Shown: positions 1 to 8,142 of the stretch, in pieces
How the letters are laid out: each line of letters opens with the position of its first letter
Numbering within the stretch: the first letter of the stretch is position 1
NCBI GenBank assembly: GCA_964370965.1
Contig: CAYJLW010000005.1
Coordinates: forward strand, 43,580-107,579
Direction of reading: 5' to 3'
Source of the DNA: CAYJLW01 sp964370965
GTDB taxonomy: Bacteria > Actinomycetota > Acidimicrobiia > UBA2766
DNA: 64,000 nucleotides
The notes under the pieces: generated by a model
The model's database searches: none
The model's input: the letters and a program-made list of their open reading frames with translations, nothing else
What the model was told of the DNA's origin: nothing
Position numbers and translations under genes: made by a program

Positions 1-2
1 AG

Positions 3-632
3 GAACGCGACGACGTGGGCGAGCGCATCTTCCGCTTCGTGTTCGGCTCGCTCTACCGCCACCGCATGTTCAACGGCGACCCGCACCCCGGCAACTACCT
101 CTTCCAGGCCGACGGCCGGGTGTCGTTCCTGGACTTCGGCTGCGTGAAGCACTTCGGCGAGGACGCCGCCGGGAACATCAAGGCGATGGTGCATGCCGTC
201 ATCGACGGCGACCCCCCCGGTCTTCGCGAGGTGGCCGTCACCCAGGGCTACCTGAAGGCGGACGCCCCGGTCTCCGCCGAGGACCTCTTCGCCCACTTCC
301 GGGCCTTCTACGCCCCCGTGTGCGAGGACGCCGCCTTCACCTACACCCACGAGTACGCCGCGGACTGCCTCGCCCGCCTCTTCGACCCCGCCGCCGAGAC
401 CGCCCACGTGCAGCGCCGGCTCACCATGCCCGGGGAGCTCGTCCTCCTGCAGCGCATCAACCTCGGCTTGAACTCGATCCTCGCCAGCCTGGGCGCCACC
501 GCCAACTGGCACCGCATCTCCCGCGAGTACTGGTTCGGCGACCCCCCGAGCACGCCCCTGGGCCGCATGGCCGCCGCCTGGCAGGCCGAGCGGGCGATGC
601 TGCGCCGCCAGCGGGAGCTGCGCGGGGGGTAG
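3..632 (+). CDS. ABC1/UbiB-family atypical kinase, C-terminal part (5' end outside window)
   Basis: The reading frame is open from base 3, so the gene is cut by the window edge; a GTG at 15 is internal and not a convincing start. The visible 209 residues carry the hallmarks of the ABC1/AarF/UbiB protein-kinase-like family: the catalytic-loop motif NGDPHPGN (residues about 24-31) and the metal-binding motif LDFG about 15 residues later. The remainder is the helical C-lobe. Family members are linked to quinone/isoprenoid lipid metabolism or membrane lipid homeostasis in bacteria, which would fit a position upstream of complex I, but function cannot be decided from a fragment. The gene is followed by a GC hairpin and a separate promoter, so it is probably not cotranscribed with nuo. 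Family assignment is confident; the specific role is not. Confidence 0.85.
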   Translation, partial: ERDDVGERIFRFVFGSLYRHRMFNGDPHPGNYLFQADGRVSFLDFGCVKHFGEDAAGNIKAMVHAVIDGDPPGLREVAVTQGYLKADAPVSAEDLFAHFRAFYAPVCEDAAFTYTHEYAADCLARLFDPAAETAHVQRRLTMPGELVLLQRINLGLNSILASLGATANWHRISREYWFGDPPSTPLGRMAAAWQAERAMLRRQRELRGG

Positions 633-667
633 GGCGGGCAGCGCTCGGCGTGCCGGCGGGGGCCCCG

Positions 668-688
668 CCCCGCCTGCGCGAGGCGGGG
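668..688 (+). terminator. GC-rich hairpin after the ABC1 kinase gene
   Basis: CCCCGCCT (668-675) pairs with AGGCGGGG (681-688) around a five-base loop. There is no T-tract, as is common in high-GC actinobacteria, so this is only a possible terminator. It lies between the kinase stop codon and the putative nuoA promoter. Confidence 0.35.
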
Positions 689-706
689 GCCTCCGACCCT
701 CCACGT

Positions 707-736
707 TTGGCCGGGACGCACCTCGGGCCGTAGATT
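707..736 (+). promoter_or_regulatory. Possible sigma-70-type promoter of the nuo operon
   Basis: TTGGCC (707-712) and TAGATT (731-736) are separated by 18 bases and sit 35 bases upstream of the nuoA ATG. This is the only reasonable -35/-10 pair I see in the 138-bp gap, and the hairpin just upstream insulates it from the kinase gene. Assignment is by eye only. Confidence 0.35.
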
Positions 737-770
737 CTCGGCCGGAAACGGACGGCACCCAGGGGACCCG

Positions 771-1238
771 ATGTCGCTGCGCGATTACCTCCCGATCGCC
801 TTCATGATCCTGATGGCGTCGCTCTTCGCTATTGCGTCGTTCGGCGTCTCGTTCCTGTTCCGGCCCCGGCGGCCCACGCCCGAGAAGCTCGACCCCTACG
901 AGTGCGGCATCGTGCCCGAACAGGAGCCGCCGGAGCGCTTCCCGGTGCAGTTCTTCCTCGTGGCGATGGTCTTCATCGCCTTCGACATCGAGATCGTGTT
1001 CCTCTACCCCTGGGCTGTGCAGATGCGCGCCCTGGGCCTCTTCGGCGTCGCCGAGATGGCGGTCTTCGTGGGCCTCGTCGTCGTCCTCTACTGCTACATC
1101 CGCCGCGAAGGCGTCCTGGACTGGGTGCCGAAGCGCAAGGTCGACCGCGACGCCATCATGCGCCAGATCCGCCGGGAGGCCGACGCCGCCCGCAGCGCCA
1201 CGTCTCCCGGAGCCCCCGAGGGGTCGGAGGCCGCCTGA
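771..1238 (+). CDS. nuoA: NADH-quinone oxidoreductase subunit A
   Basis: 155-residue membrane subunit of complex I, first gene of the nuo operon. Three hydrophobic segments are visible (about residues 8-30, 62-84 and 90-112). The family signatures PYECG (around residue 43) and FDIE (around residue 72, the conserved acidic motif in the second helix) are both present. ATG at 771 is preceded by an AGGGGA ribosome-binding site. NuoA helps anchor the peripheral arm and lines the quinone/proton channel entry. The stop codon overlaps the nuoB start by one base (TGATG), suggesting translational coupling. The length is slightly above the usual 120-140 residues because of a charged, Ala/Gly-rich tail. 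Confidence 0.97.
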   Translation: MSLRDYLPIAFMILMASLFAIASFGVSFLFRPRRPTPEKLDPYECGIVPEQEPPERFPVQFFLVAMVFIAFDIEIVFLYPWAVQMRALGLFGVAEMAVFVGLVVVLYCYIRREGVLDWVPKRKVDRDAIMRQIRREADAARSATSPGAPEGSEAA

Positions 1239-1720
1239 TGCCCCTGTCCGACGTCAACGCCAACTTCCTCACCACGAAGCTGGAGTGGGCGGTGAACTGG
1301 GCGCGCAACTACTCGCTGTTCCCGGTGCAGTTCGGCCTCGCCTGCTGCGCCATCGAGATGATGGCGACGGGCGCCGCCCACTTCGACCTCTCCCGCTTCG
1401 GCATGGAGGTGTTCCGGGCCAGCCCCCGCCAGGCCGACCTCATGATCGTGGCCGGGCGCGTGAGCCAGAAGATGGCCCCCGTGCTCCGCCAGATCTACGA
1501 CCAGATGCCGGAGCCGAAATGGGTGCTCTCGATGGGCGTCTGCGCGTCCACCGGCGGGATGTTCAACAACTACGCCGTCGTCCAAGGCGTCGACCAGATC
1601 GTCCCCGTGGACGTCTACGCCCCCGGCTGCCCGCCCGGACCGGAGACGCTCATCAACGCGATCCTCACCATCCACGCCAAGATCCGCCACGACAGCCTCC
1701 TGAAGCGGGCGGATGCATGA
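1238..1720 (+). CDS. nuoB: NADH-quinone oxidoreductase subunit B
   Basis: 160-residue peripheral subunit that holds the terminal [4Fe-4S] cluster N2, the electron donor to quinone. The ligand cysteines are visible: the adjacent pair in [10 protein letters not shown] (about residues 33-36), one in GVCASTGG (about 100) and one in APGCPPGPE (about 130). The ATG shares its A with the nuoA stop, and the stop overlaps the nuoC ATG (ATGA). Longer upstream extensions in the same frame lie inside nuoA and lack family similarity, so the ATG at 1238 is chosen. Length and motifs are typical. Confidence 0.97.
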   Translation: MPLSDVNANFLTTKLEWAVNWARNYSLFPVQFGLACCAIEMMATGAAHFDLSRFGMEVFRASPRQADLMIVAGRVSQKMAPVLRQIYDQMPEPKWVLSMGVCASTGGMFNNYAVVQGVDQIVPVDVYAPGCPPGPETLINAILTIHAKIRHDSLLKRADA

Positions 1721-2325
1721 GCACCACGCCCCCGCCCGGGGAGACCCACGCTGCCGACGAGGCGATCGCGCCCGCCGCCCCGCCGCCGGAGCCTGTCCTC
1801 GCCCGCCTCGTGGAGCGCTTCCCCGGATGCGGCTGGGACGTGAGCCACGACCAGGCCGTGGCCGTCGTCCCCCCCGAGCGTCTGGTGGAGGTCGCCGAGT
1901 GGCTCCTCGACGACGAGGGTTTCGAGATGTGCGTCGACCTCACGGCGGTCGACTACCTCGACCACCGGGACCGGCCGTTGGGCACGTGGGGCAGCGAGCC
2001 CACCCGCTTCGAGGTGGTAGCGAACCTGTTGAACCTGGAGCGGCCTGCCCGGCTCCGCCTCCGCGTCCCCGTGGCCGAACCCGACGACGGATCCCTGCCC
2101 ACCTGCCCCACACTGGCCTACGTGTGGCCGTCGGTCGACGCCTGCGAGCGCGAGGGGTACGACCTCGTCGGGGTCGTCTTCGAGGGGCACCCCGACCTCA
2201 CCCGGATCATGATGCCGGACGACTGGGAGGGCCACCCGCTGCGCAAGGACTACCCCGCGGCCCGCATTCCGGTGGCCTTCCGGGACGTCCCCAAGCCGGG
2301 CGGCGAAGCCGGGGGCACGCGATGA
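1717..2325 (+). CDS. nuoC: NADH-quinone oxidoreductase subunit C
   Basis: 202-residue 30-kDa-type subunit of the connecting module of complex I. The N-terminal 35 residues are a Pro/Ala-rich extension; the conserved body follows. The C-terminal signature region, containing [22 protein letters not shown] and [24 protein letters not shown], matches the family hallmark in which the chain ends on the [11 protein letters not shown] motif. It is a separate gene from nuoD here, not fused as in some enterobacteria. The start ATG overlaps the nuoB stop in an ATGA; its own stop overlaps the nuoD ATG the same way. Confidence 0.96.
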   Translation: MSTTPPPGETHAADEAIAPAAPPPEPVLARLVERFPGCGWDVSHDQAVAVVPPERLVEVAEWLLDDEGFEMCVDLTAVDYLDHRDRPLGTWGSEPTRFEVVANLLNLERPARLRLRVPVAEPDDGSLPTCPTLAYVWPSVDACEREGYDLVGVVFEGHPDLTRIMMPDDWEGHPLRKDYPAARIPVAFRDVPKPGGEAGGTR

Positions 2326-3659
2326 CCGCCCCGGGCCGGGAACGGGTCCTGCCGCCCTCGGCACTGGCGCCGAAGACACGCACCGGCGAGGGCACCCAGG
2401 AGATGATGCGCCCCGGCGAGACGAACATCGTGGAGCTGCAGCGCGAGCGGGGCATCGTCACGAACGCCCCCTGGGACCTCCTCGAGGCGCCCGAGGACGA
2501 GACCATGATCATCAACATGGGCCCGCAGCACCCCTCCACCCACGGGGTGCTCCGGCTCATGGTGGAGCTCGACGGCGAGCAGGTGGTGCGCGTGAAGCCG
2601 GTCGTGGGGTACCTCCACACCGGGATGGAGAAGACCGCCGAGGAGCTCATGTACGTCCAGGGCTCCACGAACGTGACCCGCATGGACTACCTGGCGCCGC
2701 TCAGCAACGAGCTCTGCTACTCCCTCGCCGTGGAGCGCCTCCTCGACCTCGAGGTGCCCCCCCGGGCACAGGCCATCCGGGTGATGATGTGCGAGCTGAA
2801 CCGGATCACGTCCCACATGATCTGGTTCGGCACCAGCGGCCTCGACCTCGGGGCCACCACGATCGCCATCCACGGCATCCGAGAGCGCGAGACGATCCTC
2901 TCCTTCTTCGAGAAGACCACCGGCCTGCGGATGAACAACGACTACATCCGCCCCGGCGGTGTCGCCGCCGACCTCCCGGACGGCTGGGAGGACGACGTGG
3001 CCGCCATCTGCGACACGATCCCGGAGCGCTTCGCCGACTCGCGGGGCCTCCTCGACGAGAATCCGATCTTCCAGAACCGCATGCAGGGGGTGGCCACGAT
3101 CACGCGGGAAGAGGCCGTCGCCCTCGCCTGCACGGGGCCCATCCTGCGGGCCACGGGCATGGCATGGGACCTCCGCAAGGCGTTTCCCTACTCCGGCTAC
3201 GAGAACTACGACTTCGACGTCCCCACAGCGGACACCGGCGACGCCTGGGGCCGCTACCAGGTGCGTTGCGCCGAGGTGCTCGAGTCCGTGAGGATCGTGC
3301 GCCAGTGCCTCGAGACAATGCCCGCCGGTGACTACCGCACGCAGGACCGCAAGGTCACGCCGCCCCCGCGACACCGCATCGACGTGTCCATGGAGGCGCT
3401 CATCCACCACTTCAAGCTCTTCACGGAGGGCTTCAAGGTGCCTGCGGGCGAGACCTACATGGCGATCGAGTCCCCGAAGGGCGAGCTGGGCTGCTACCTC
3501 GTCGCCGACGGCTCGGCGAAGGCGTACCGCCAGCACACCCGGGGACCGAGCTTCATCCACGTCCACGCCCTCCCGGCGATGATCGTGGGCGGCCTCATGG
3601 CGGACGCCGTCGTGGCGATCGCCTCCTCCGACCCCGTCCTCGGAGAGGTCGACCGATGA
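2322..3659 (+). CDS. nuoD: NADH-quinone oxidoreductase subunit D
   Basis: 445-residue 49-kDa subunit that with NuoB forms the quinone-binding pocket; related to the large subunit of [NiFe] hydrogenases. Recognisable stretches include GPQHPSTHGVLR (about residue 67), VGYLHTGMEK and the TRMDYLAP motif. About 65 residues precede the first conserved block. Because of this, internal ATGs at 2403 and 2406 are possible alternative starts, but the ATG at 2322 overlaps the nuoC stop in an ATGA as at most junctions of this operon and is preferred. Downstream is a long palindrome that separates it from nuoE. Confidence 0.95.
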   Translation: MTAPGRERVLPPSALAPKTRTGEGTQEMMRPGETNIVELQRERGIVTNAPWDLLEAPEDETMIINMGPQHPSTHGVLRLMVELDGEQVVRVKPVVGYLHTGMEKTAEELMYVQGSTNVTRMDYLAPLSNELCYSLAVERLLDLEVPPRAQAIRVMMCELNRITSHMIWFGTSGLDLGATTIAIHGIRERETILSFFEKTTGLRMNNDYIRPGGVAADLPDGWEDDVAAICDTIPERFADSRGLLDENPIFQNRMQGVATITREEAVALACTGPILRATGMAWDLRKAFPYSGYENYDFDVPTADTGDAWGRYQVRCAEVLESVRIVRQCLETMPAGDYRTQDRKVTPPPRHRIDVSMEALIHHFKLFTEGFKVPAGETYMAIESPKGELGCYLVADGSAKAYRQHTRGPSFIHVHALPAMIVGGLMADAVVAIASSDPVLGEVDR

Positions 3660-3738
3660 GGCGTCCGACCCCCGAACTGGGCGCGCCACGCGTCATATGC
3701 GACGCGCAGCGCGCCCAGAAAGGTTGGGGGAGGACGCC
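3660..3738. repeat. Long imperfect palindrome between nuoD and nuoE
   Basis: Outer arms GGCGTCC (3660-3666) and GGACGCC (3732-3738) pair, followed inward by CCCCC/GGGGG. A perfect 10-bp stem CTGGGCGCGC (3677-3686) with GCGCGCCCAG (3709-3718) comes next, and then a 6-bp stem CGCGTC/GACGCG around an ATATGC loop. The element starts one base after the nuoD stop. The sequence just before it (CGATGAGGCGT) resembles the nuoE start (CGATGAGCGT), as if the insertion had duplicated the stop/start junction. It could act as an intra-operon attenuator or mRNA stabiliser. Confidence 0.7.
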
Positions 3739-3768
3739 CCGAGGTGGTTGTGACCGGGAGTGCGGTCG

Positions 3769-4398
3769 ATGAGCGTGTTCCAGGGCGAGGTCAGGGAACG
3801 GGCGACGGCGATCGTGGCGGAGTACCCGCACCCGCGCTCGGCCGTCCTGCCCCTGCTCCACCTCCTCCAGGAGGCCGCCGGGTACTGCACCGAGGACGGC
3901 ATGCGCGAGATCGCCCACCTCCTCGACATGTCGCCCGCCGAGGTGCTCGGGACGGCCTCCTTCTACACGATGTTCAAGCGGGAGCCGGTGGGGCGCCACC
4001 TCGTCTCGGTGTGCACCACCACCGCCTGCCAGATCGTGGGCGGCGACAAGGTCTTCGCCCGGCTCTGCGACCACTACGGCGTGCGGAACCGGGAGACCAC
4101 AGCCGACGGCGAGTTCACCGTCGAGGAGGTCGAGTGCGCGGCGGCCTGTGGGCACGGCCCCGTCATGCAGGTCGACTACCGCTTCTTCGAGCGGGTGACG
4201 CCCGAGAGCGCCGTGGAGATCCTCGACGAGATCCGCGCCGACGGCCTCGAGGCCGTGCACGCCCGCCGCGGATCGGTGACGGCGCCGCTGCCCCCCCTCG
4301 ACCCCGACGAGGTCGCCGCCGGCCCCGCTCCCGTGACCGCCTCCCCCCGCCCCGGCGGCGGCGACGGCGACGGCGACGGCGAGAGGAGCGGGCCGTGA
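3769..4398 (+). CDS. nuoE: NADH-quinone oxidoreductase subunit E
   Basis: 209-residue 24-kDa thioredoxin-like [2Fe-2S] subunit of the NADH dehydrogenase module; carries cluster N1a. The ligands are the first cysteines of VCTTTACQI (C-x4-C, about residues 82-87) and of CAAACGHG (C-x3-C, about 123-127). ATG at 3769 is chosen because GGGAG lies eight bases upstream; a GTG at 3760 is in frame but would overlap that ribosome-binding site. The last 50 residues are a low-complexity Pro/Ala tail ending in a Gly-Asp repeat, unusual for the family. The gene ends in a GTGA overlap with nuoF. Confidence 0.95.
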   Translation: MSVFQGEVRERATAIVAEYPHPRSAVLPLLHLLQEAAGYCTEDGMREIAHLLDMSPAEVLGTASFYTMFKREPVGRHLVSVCTTTACQIVGGDKVFARLCDHYGVRNRETTADGEFTVEEVECAAACGHGPVMQVDYRFFERVTPESAVEILDEIRADGLEAVHARRGSVTAPLPPLDPDEVAAGPAPVTASPRPGGGDGDGDGERSGP

Positions 4399-5684
4399 GC
4401 GAGCTCGTCCTCACGAAGCGCATGCTCGCCCGCCCCGACGACGCCCACACCCTCGCCGCCTACGAGGCCACCGGCGGCTACACGGCGCTGCGCAAGGCGC
4501 TCACCGACATGACCCCGGCGGAGGTCACCGCCGAGGTGAAGGCGTCCGGGCTCCGGGGCCGGGGCGGCGCCGGCTTCCCCACGGGCACGAAGTGGGGCTT
4601 CCTGCCCGAGGGCGTGTACCCCCGATACCTCGTCGTGAACGGCGACGAGGGCGAGCCGGGCACCTTCAAGGACCGCATGCTCATGGAGCGCGACCCTCAC
4701 CAGCTCGTGGAAGGGATCCTCATCTCGAGCTACGCCCTCGGCGTGGAGCACGCGTTCGTCTACTGCCGGGGCGAGCTCCTCACCGCGTTCGAGCGTCTCA
4801 ACGACGCCGTCGCCGAGGCCGCCGCCAAGGGCTACGTGGGCCGGAACATCCTCGGCGCGGACTTCTCCTGTCGCATCACGGTGCACAGGGCGGCGGGCGC
4901 CTACATCTGCGGGGAGGAGACGGCGCTCCTCTCCAGCCTCGAGGGCTACCGGGGCTGGCCGCGGCTGCGACCCCCGTTCCCGGCCGTGAAGGGCCTCTAC
5001 GCCCAGCCCACGATCGTGAACAACGTGGAGACGATCTCCAACGTCGCGCACATCACGAACAACGGGGGCGACTGGTACGCCGCCATGGGAACCGAGAAGT
5101 CCACCGGAACGCGCCTCTTCTGCCTCTCCGGTCACGTGAACCGCCCCGGCAACTACGAGATCGAGAACGGCACCCCGTTCCGCGAGTTCTTCGACCGCTG
5201 GGGCAAGGGGGTGCGCGACGGCGGCCGCGTGAAGGCGTTCATCCCCGGCGGCGCCTCCGCCCCCTGGTTCGACGACTCCAAGCTCGACCTCCCCATGGAC
5301 ATGGACGTCGTGATCGCCCACGGATCCATGCTGGGCTCCGGCGCCATCACGGTCATGGACCAGGGAACCGACGTCCCGCGGGCGGCGTGGCGCCTCGTGA
5401 AGTTCTTCGCCCACGAGTCCTGCGGGCAGTGCACGCCCTGCCGGGAGGGCCTGGACTGGCTCGAGGAGATCATGGAACGCCTCCTCGCCGGGCACGGCCG
5501 GCCCGAGGACCTCGACCTCCTCCTCGACGTCTCCGACAACATCTCCCCCGGCCTGGGCTGGCCGCCGGCGCAGACCACGATCTGCGTCCTCGGGCCTTCC
5601 GGCACGGCCCCCATCGCGTCCACGATCCGGCTGTTCCGCTCCGAATACGACAAGCTCCTCACGGGAGTCCCCGCCCATGGCTGA
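4395..5684 (+). CDS. nuoF: NADH-quinone oxidoreductase subunit F (NADH- and FMN-binding)
   Basis: 429-residue 51-kDa subunit where NADH transfers hydride to FMN. Visible motifs are the glycine-rich GRGGAGFPTGTKW nucleotide/FMN loop (about residues 57-69), NGDEGEPGTFKDR (about 82-94), CGEETALLSSLEG, and the [4Fe-4S] N3 ligands in ESCGQCTPCREG (about 340-351) with the fourth cysteine further downstream in TTICVLG. GTG at 4395 overlaps the nuoE stop and is preceded by GAGAGGAG. The end overlaps nuoG by eight bases. Confidence 0.97.
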   Translation: MSELVLTKRMLARPDDAHTLAAYEATGGYTALRKALTDMTPAEVTAEVKASGLRGRGGAGFPTGTKWGFLPEGVYPRYLVVNGDEGEPGTFKDRMLMERDPHQLVEGILISSYALGVEHAFVYCRGELLTAFERLNDAVAEAAAKGYVGRNILGADFSCRITVHRAAGAYICGEETALLSSLEGYRGWPRLRPPFPAVKGLYAQPTIVNNVETISNVAHITNNGGDWYAAMGTEKSTGTRLFCLSGHVNRPGNYEIENGTPFREFFDRWGKGVRDGGRVKAFIPGGASAPWFDDSKLDLPMDMDVVIAHGSMLGSGAITVMDQGTDVPRAAWRLVKFFAHESCGQCTPCREGLDWLEEIMERLLAGHGRPEDLDLLLDVSDNISPGLGWPPAQTTICVLGPSGTAPIASTIRLFRSEYDKLLTGVPAHG

Positions 5685-8142
5685 GGCCGACACCACCGTG
5701 TTCACGCTCAACGTGAACGGCCGGGACGTCCCCGCCCGCGCCGGCCAGATGGTGATCGCCGCCGCCGACGACGCCGGCATCCACATCCCACGCTTCTGCT
5801 ACCACCCCCGGCTCCGCTCCCCGGCGATGTGCCGCATGTGCCTCGTCGAGATCGAAGGCATGCGGGGCCTGCAGCCCGCCTGCTACGTGCCCGTGGCCGA
5901 CGGCATGGTGGTGCGCACAGACACCCCGGCGGTCACGAAGGTGCAGGAGGGCGTGCTCGAGCTCCTCCTGGTCAACCACCCCCTGGACTGCCCGGTCTGC
6001 GACAGGGGCGGCGAGTGCCCCCTCCAGGACCACACCGTCGCCTACGGGCCCGGCGAGTCCCGCTTCGTCGAGGACAAGCGCCACTTCGAGAAGCCCGTCC
6101 CGATCTCCGACCTCGTCCTGCTCGACCGGGAGCGCTGCATCCAGTGCTCCCGCTGCACCCGCTTCGCCCAGGAGGTCGCCGGGGACCCCCTCATCGACTT
6201 CGCCATGCGCGGCAACGACCTCCAGATCTCCACGTTCCCCGACGACCCGTTCGCCTCCTACTTCTCGGGCAACGTCGTGCAGGTCTGCCCCGTGGGCGCC
6301 CTCACCGCCGTGCCGTACCGCTTCCAGGCCCGCCCCTGGGACGTCGCCACGGTGGAGACCACCTGCACGATGTGCGCCGTGGGCTGCCGGGGCGCCCTCG
6401 ACGCCGCGACCGACCGCCTCACCCGCCTCCTCGGCGTGGACGCGGACTGCGTGAACAACGGCTGGCTCTGCGACAAGGGCCGCTTCGGCTACGAGTACGT
6501 CGCCTCCCCCGAACGCCTCACAGAGCCGCTGCGCCGCCCTGTTCCCCGCTCAGAGGGCCGCTCGGGCCCTGACCCCCGCTCAGAGGGCCGCTCGGGCCCT
6601 GACCCCCGCTCAGAGGGCCGCTCGGGCCCTGACGGCGACGCCGTGGCCGTGTCCTGGGCGGAGGCCATCGAGACCGTCGCCACCGAGGTGGAACGGACCC
6701 TGCGCTCCCCCGAACCATTGCGGGTGGCGGCGATCGGCGGGGGCCGCCTCACCAACGAGGAGGCCTACGCGCTGGGCAAGTTCATGCGCGTGGTGTGCGG
6801 GTCCAACGACGTCGACTGCCAGATGGGCGACGGACTCCCGGCCCGCTTCGTGGTGGGCGCCGGCACTGGCGAACGGCCCACGTTCCAGGACCTGAACACC
6901 GCACCGGCCGTCGTCCTCTCGGGCCCGGACCTCAAGGAGGAGCTCCCCGTCCTCTACCTCCGGGTCCGCGAGGCGGTCACGGTCCACGGCGTGCCGCTCA
7001 CGATCGCGGGCAACCCCCAGAGCGGCCTCGAGTGCCTGGGCGAGCGGGTCGAGAGCCTCGCCCACGTCACCGGCCTCGCCGAGGGGACGGTCGTGATCGT
7101 GGGTCGGGCGCACCTCGGCGAGGACGGCGACGCCGTCGCTGCTGCTGCCCTCGCCCTCGTCCAGCGCTGCCCCGGCGTCCGCGTCCTCCCCGTCCTGCGC
7201 CGGGGCAACACCCACGGCGCCCTCGACATGGGCCTCGCCCCGGACCTGTTGCCGGGGCGCGGCGGCGTCGAGGACCCTGCCGCCCGCAGCGGCCTCGCCG
7301 CCGCCTGGACGGGCGAGTTCCCCGCCGAGGCGGGCCTCGACACCCGCGGGATCCTCGAGGCGGCCGCCGGCGGCGAGGTGGGCGTGCTCTTCCTCGTGGG
7401 CGCCGACCCGCTGGCGGACTTCCCCGACCCCGACCTCGCCCGGCGTGCCCTCGAGGGCGCCCGGTTCGTGGCCGCCCTCGACCTCTTCCCCACGGCGAGC
7501 ACGGCTCTCGCCGACCTCGTCCTGCCCTCGGCGGGCTGGGGCGAGGTGGACGGCACGGTCACGAACGTCGAGGGGCGCGTGCAGCGGGTGGCGGCGAAGG
7601 TGACGCCTCCGGGCCTCGCCCGCACCGACGTCCACCTCTTCGCCGAGGTGTCCGCCCGCCTCGGGACGGACCTGGGGTGCTCCACGCCGCAGGGGACGCT
7701 GGCGGAGATCGCCGCCGTGGCTCCCGCGTACGCCGGCATCACGCTCCCGCTCCTCCGCCGGCCCGACGCCCGCCGCGGACTCCTGACAGCCCCGGGCACG
7801 GTTCGCTACGCGACCCCTGGCAGGCCCGGGGAACCCCACACGGGCGAGGGCACGCACCGCCTCGTCGTGCGGCGCTCCCTGTACGACTGCGGGACGCTCG
7901 TGACCCACTGCCCGTCGCTCGCCCCCCTGCGCCCCGACGCCACCGCCCGCCTGAACCCGGCGGACATGGCCGACCTCGGGCGCGACGGCGCCGTCCGCCT
8001 GCGGGCCGGTGACGCCGCCGTGGAGGCGACCGCGGTGGGCGACCCGCGCGTGCCGCCGGGCACCGTCGTCCTCCTGCACGCCCAGACCGGTGCTCTCCCG
8101 GCGGGCCCGGGCGCCGCCGTCACGATCGAGGGGGTGGGCTGA
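5677..8142 (+). CDS. nuoG: NADH-quinone oxidoreductase subunit G
   Basis: 821-residue iron-sulfur subunit. The order is: N-terminal 2Fe-2S ferredoxin domain with CYHPRLRSPAMCRMC; His/Cys-ligated cluster region (DCPVCDRGGECPLQDH); 4Fe-4S pair (CIQCSRC and VCPVGALT); and a molybdopterin-oxidoreductase-like domain. That last domain begins with a further CxxCxxxC (TCTMCAVGC) plus NNGWLCDKGR, the extra-cluster arrangement found in part of the family. Between the cluster domain and the oxidoreductase body (residues about 290-319) is an insertion of three ten-residue repeats (P-R-S-E-G-R-S-G-P-D) encoded by a 30-bp tandem repeat, absent from typical NuoG. ATG at 5677 overlaps nuoF; the stop shares an A with the nuoH ATG. 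Confidence 0.96.
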   Translation: MAEADTTVFTLNVNGRDVPARAGQMVIAAADDAGIHIPRFCYHPRLRSPAMCRMCLVEIEGMRGLQPACYVPVADGMVVRTDTPAVTKVQEGVLELLLVNHPLDCPVCDRGGECPLQDHTVAYGPGESRFVEDKRHFEKPVPISDLVLLDRERCIQCSRCTRFAQEVAGDPLIDFAMRGNDLQISTFPDDPFASYFSGNVVQVCPVGALTAVPYRFQARPWDVATVETTCTMCAVGCRGALDAATDRLTRLLGVDADCVNNGWLCDKGRFGYEYVASPERLTEPLRRPVPRSEGRSGPDPRSEGRSGPDPRSEGRSGPDGDAVAVSWAEAIETVATEVERTLRSPEPLRVAAIGGGRLTNEEAYALGKFMRVVCGSNDVDCQMGDGLPARFVVGAGTGERPTFQDLNTAPAVVLSGPDLKEELPVLYLRVREAVTVHGVPLTIAGNPQSGLECLGERVESLAHVTGLAEGTVVIVGRAHLGEDGDAVAAAALALVQRCPGVRVLPVLRRGNTHGALDMGLAPDLLPGRGGVEDPAARSGLAAAWTGEFPAEAGLDTRGILEAAAGGEVGVLFLVGADPLADFPDPDLARRALEGARFVAALDLFPTASTALADLVLPSAGWGEVDGTVTNVEGRVQRVAAKVTPPGLARTDVHLFAEVSARLGTDLGCSTPQGTLAEIAAVAPAYAGITLPLLRRPDARRGLLTAPGTVRYATPGRPGEPHTGEGTHRLVVRRSLYDCGTLVTHCPSLAPLRPDATARLNPADMADLGRDGAVRLRAGDAAVEATAVGDPRVPPGTVVLLHAQTGALPAGPGAAVTIEGVG
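6544..6633. repeat. Three identical 30-bp tandem repeats inside nuoG
   Basis: The 30-bp unit occurs three times in a row with no visible change and stays in frame, adding three copies of a ten-residue charged repeat. Each unit also contains a small palindrome, AGGGCC-GCTCG-GGCCCT. The insertion lies at a domain boundary of NuoG, where it is likely tolerated as a surface loop. Copy number could be variable or collapsed in assembly. Confidence 0.9.
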
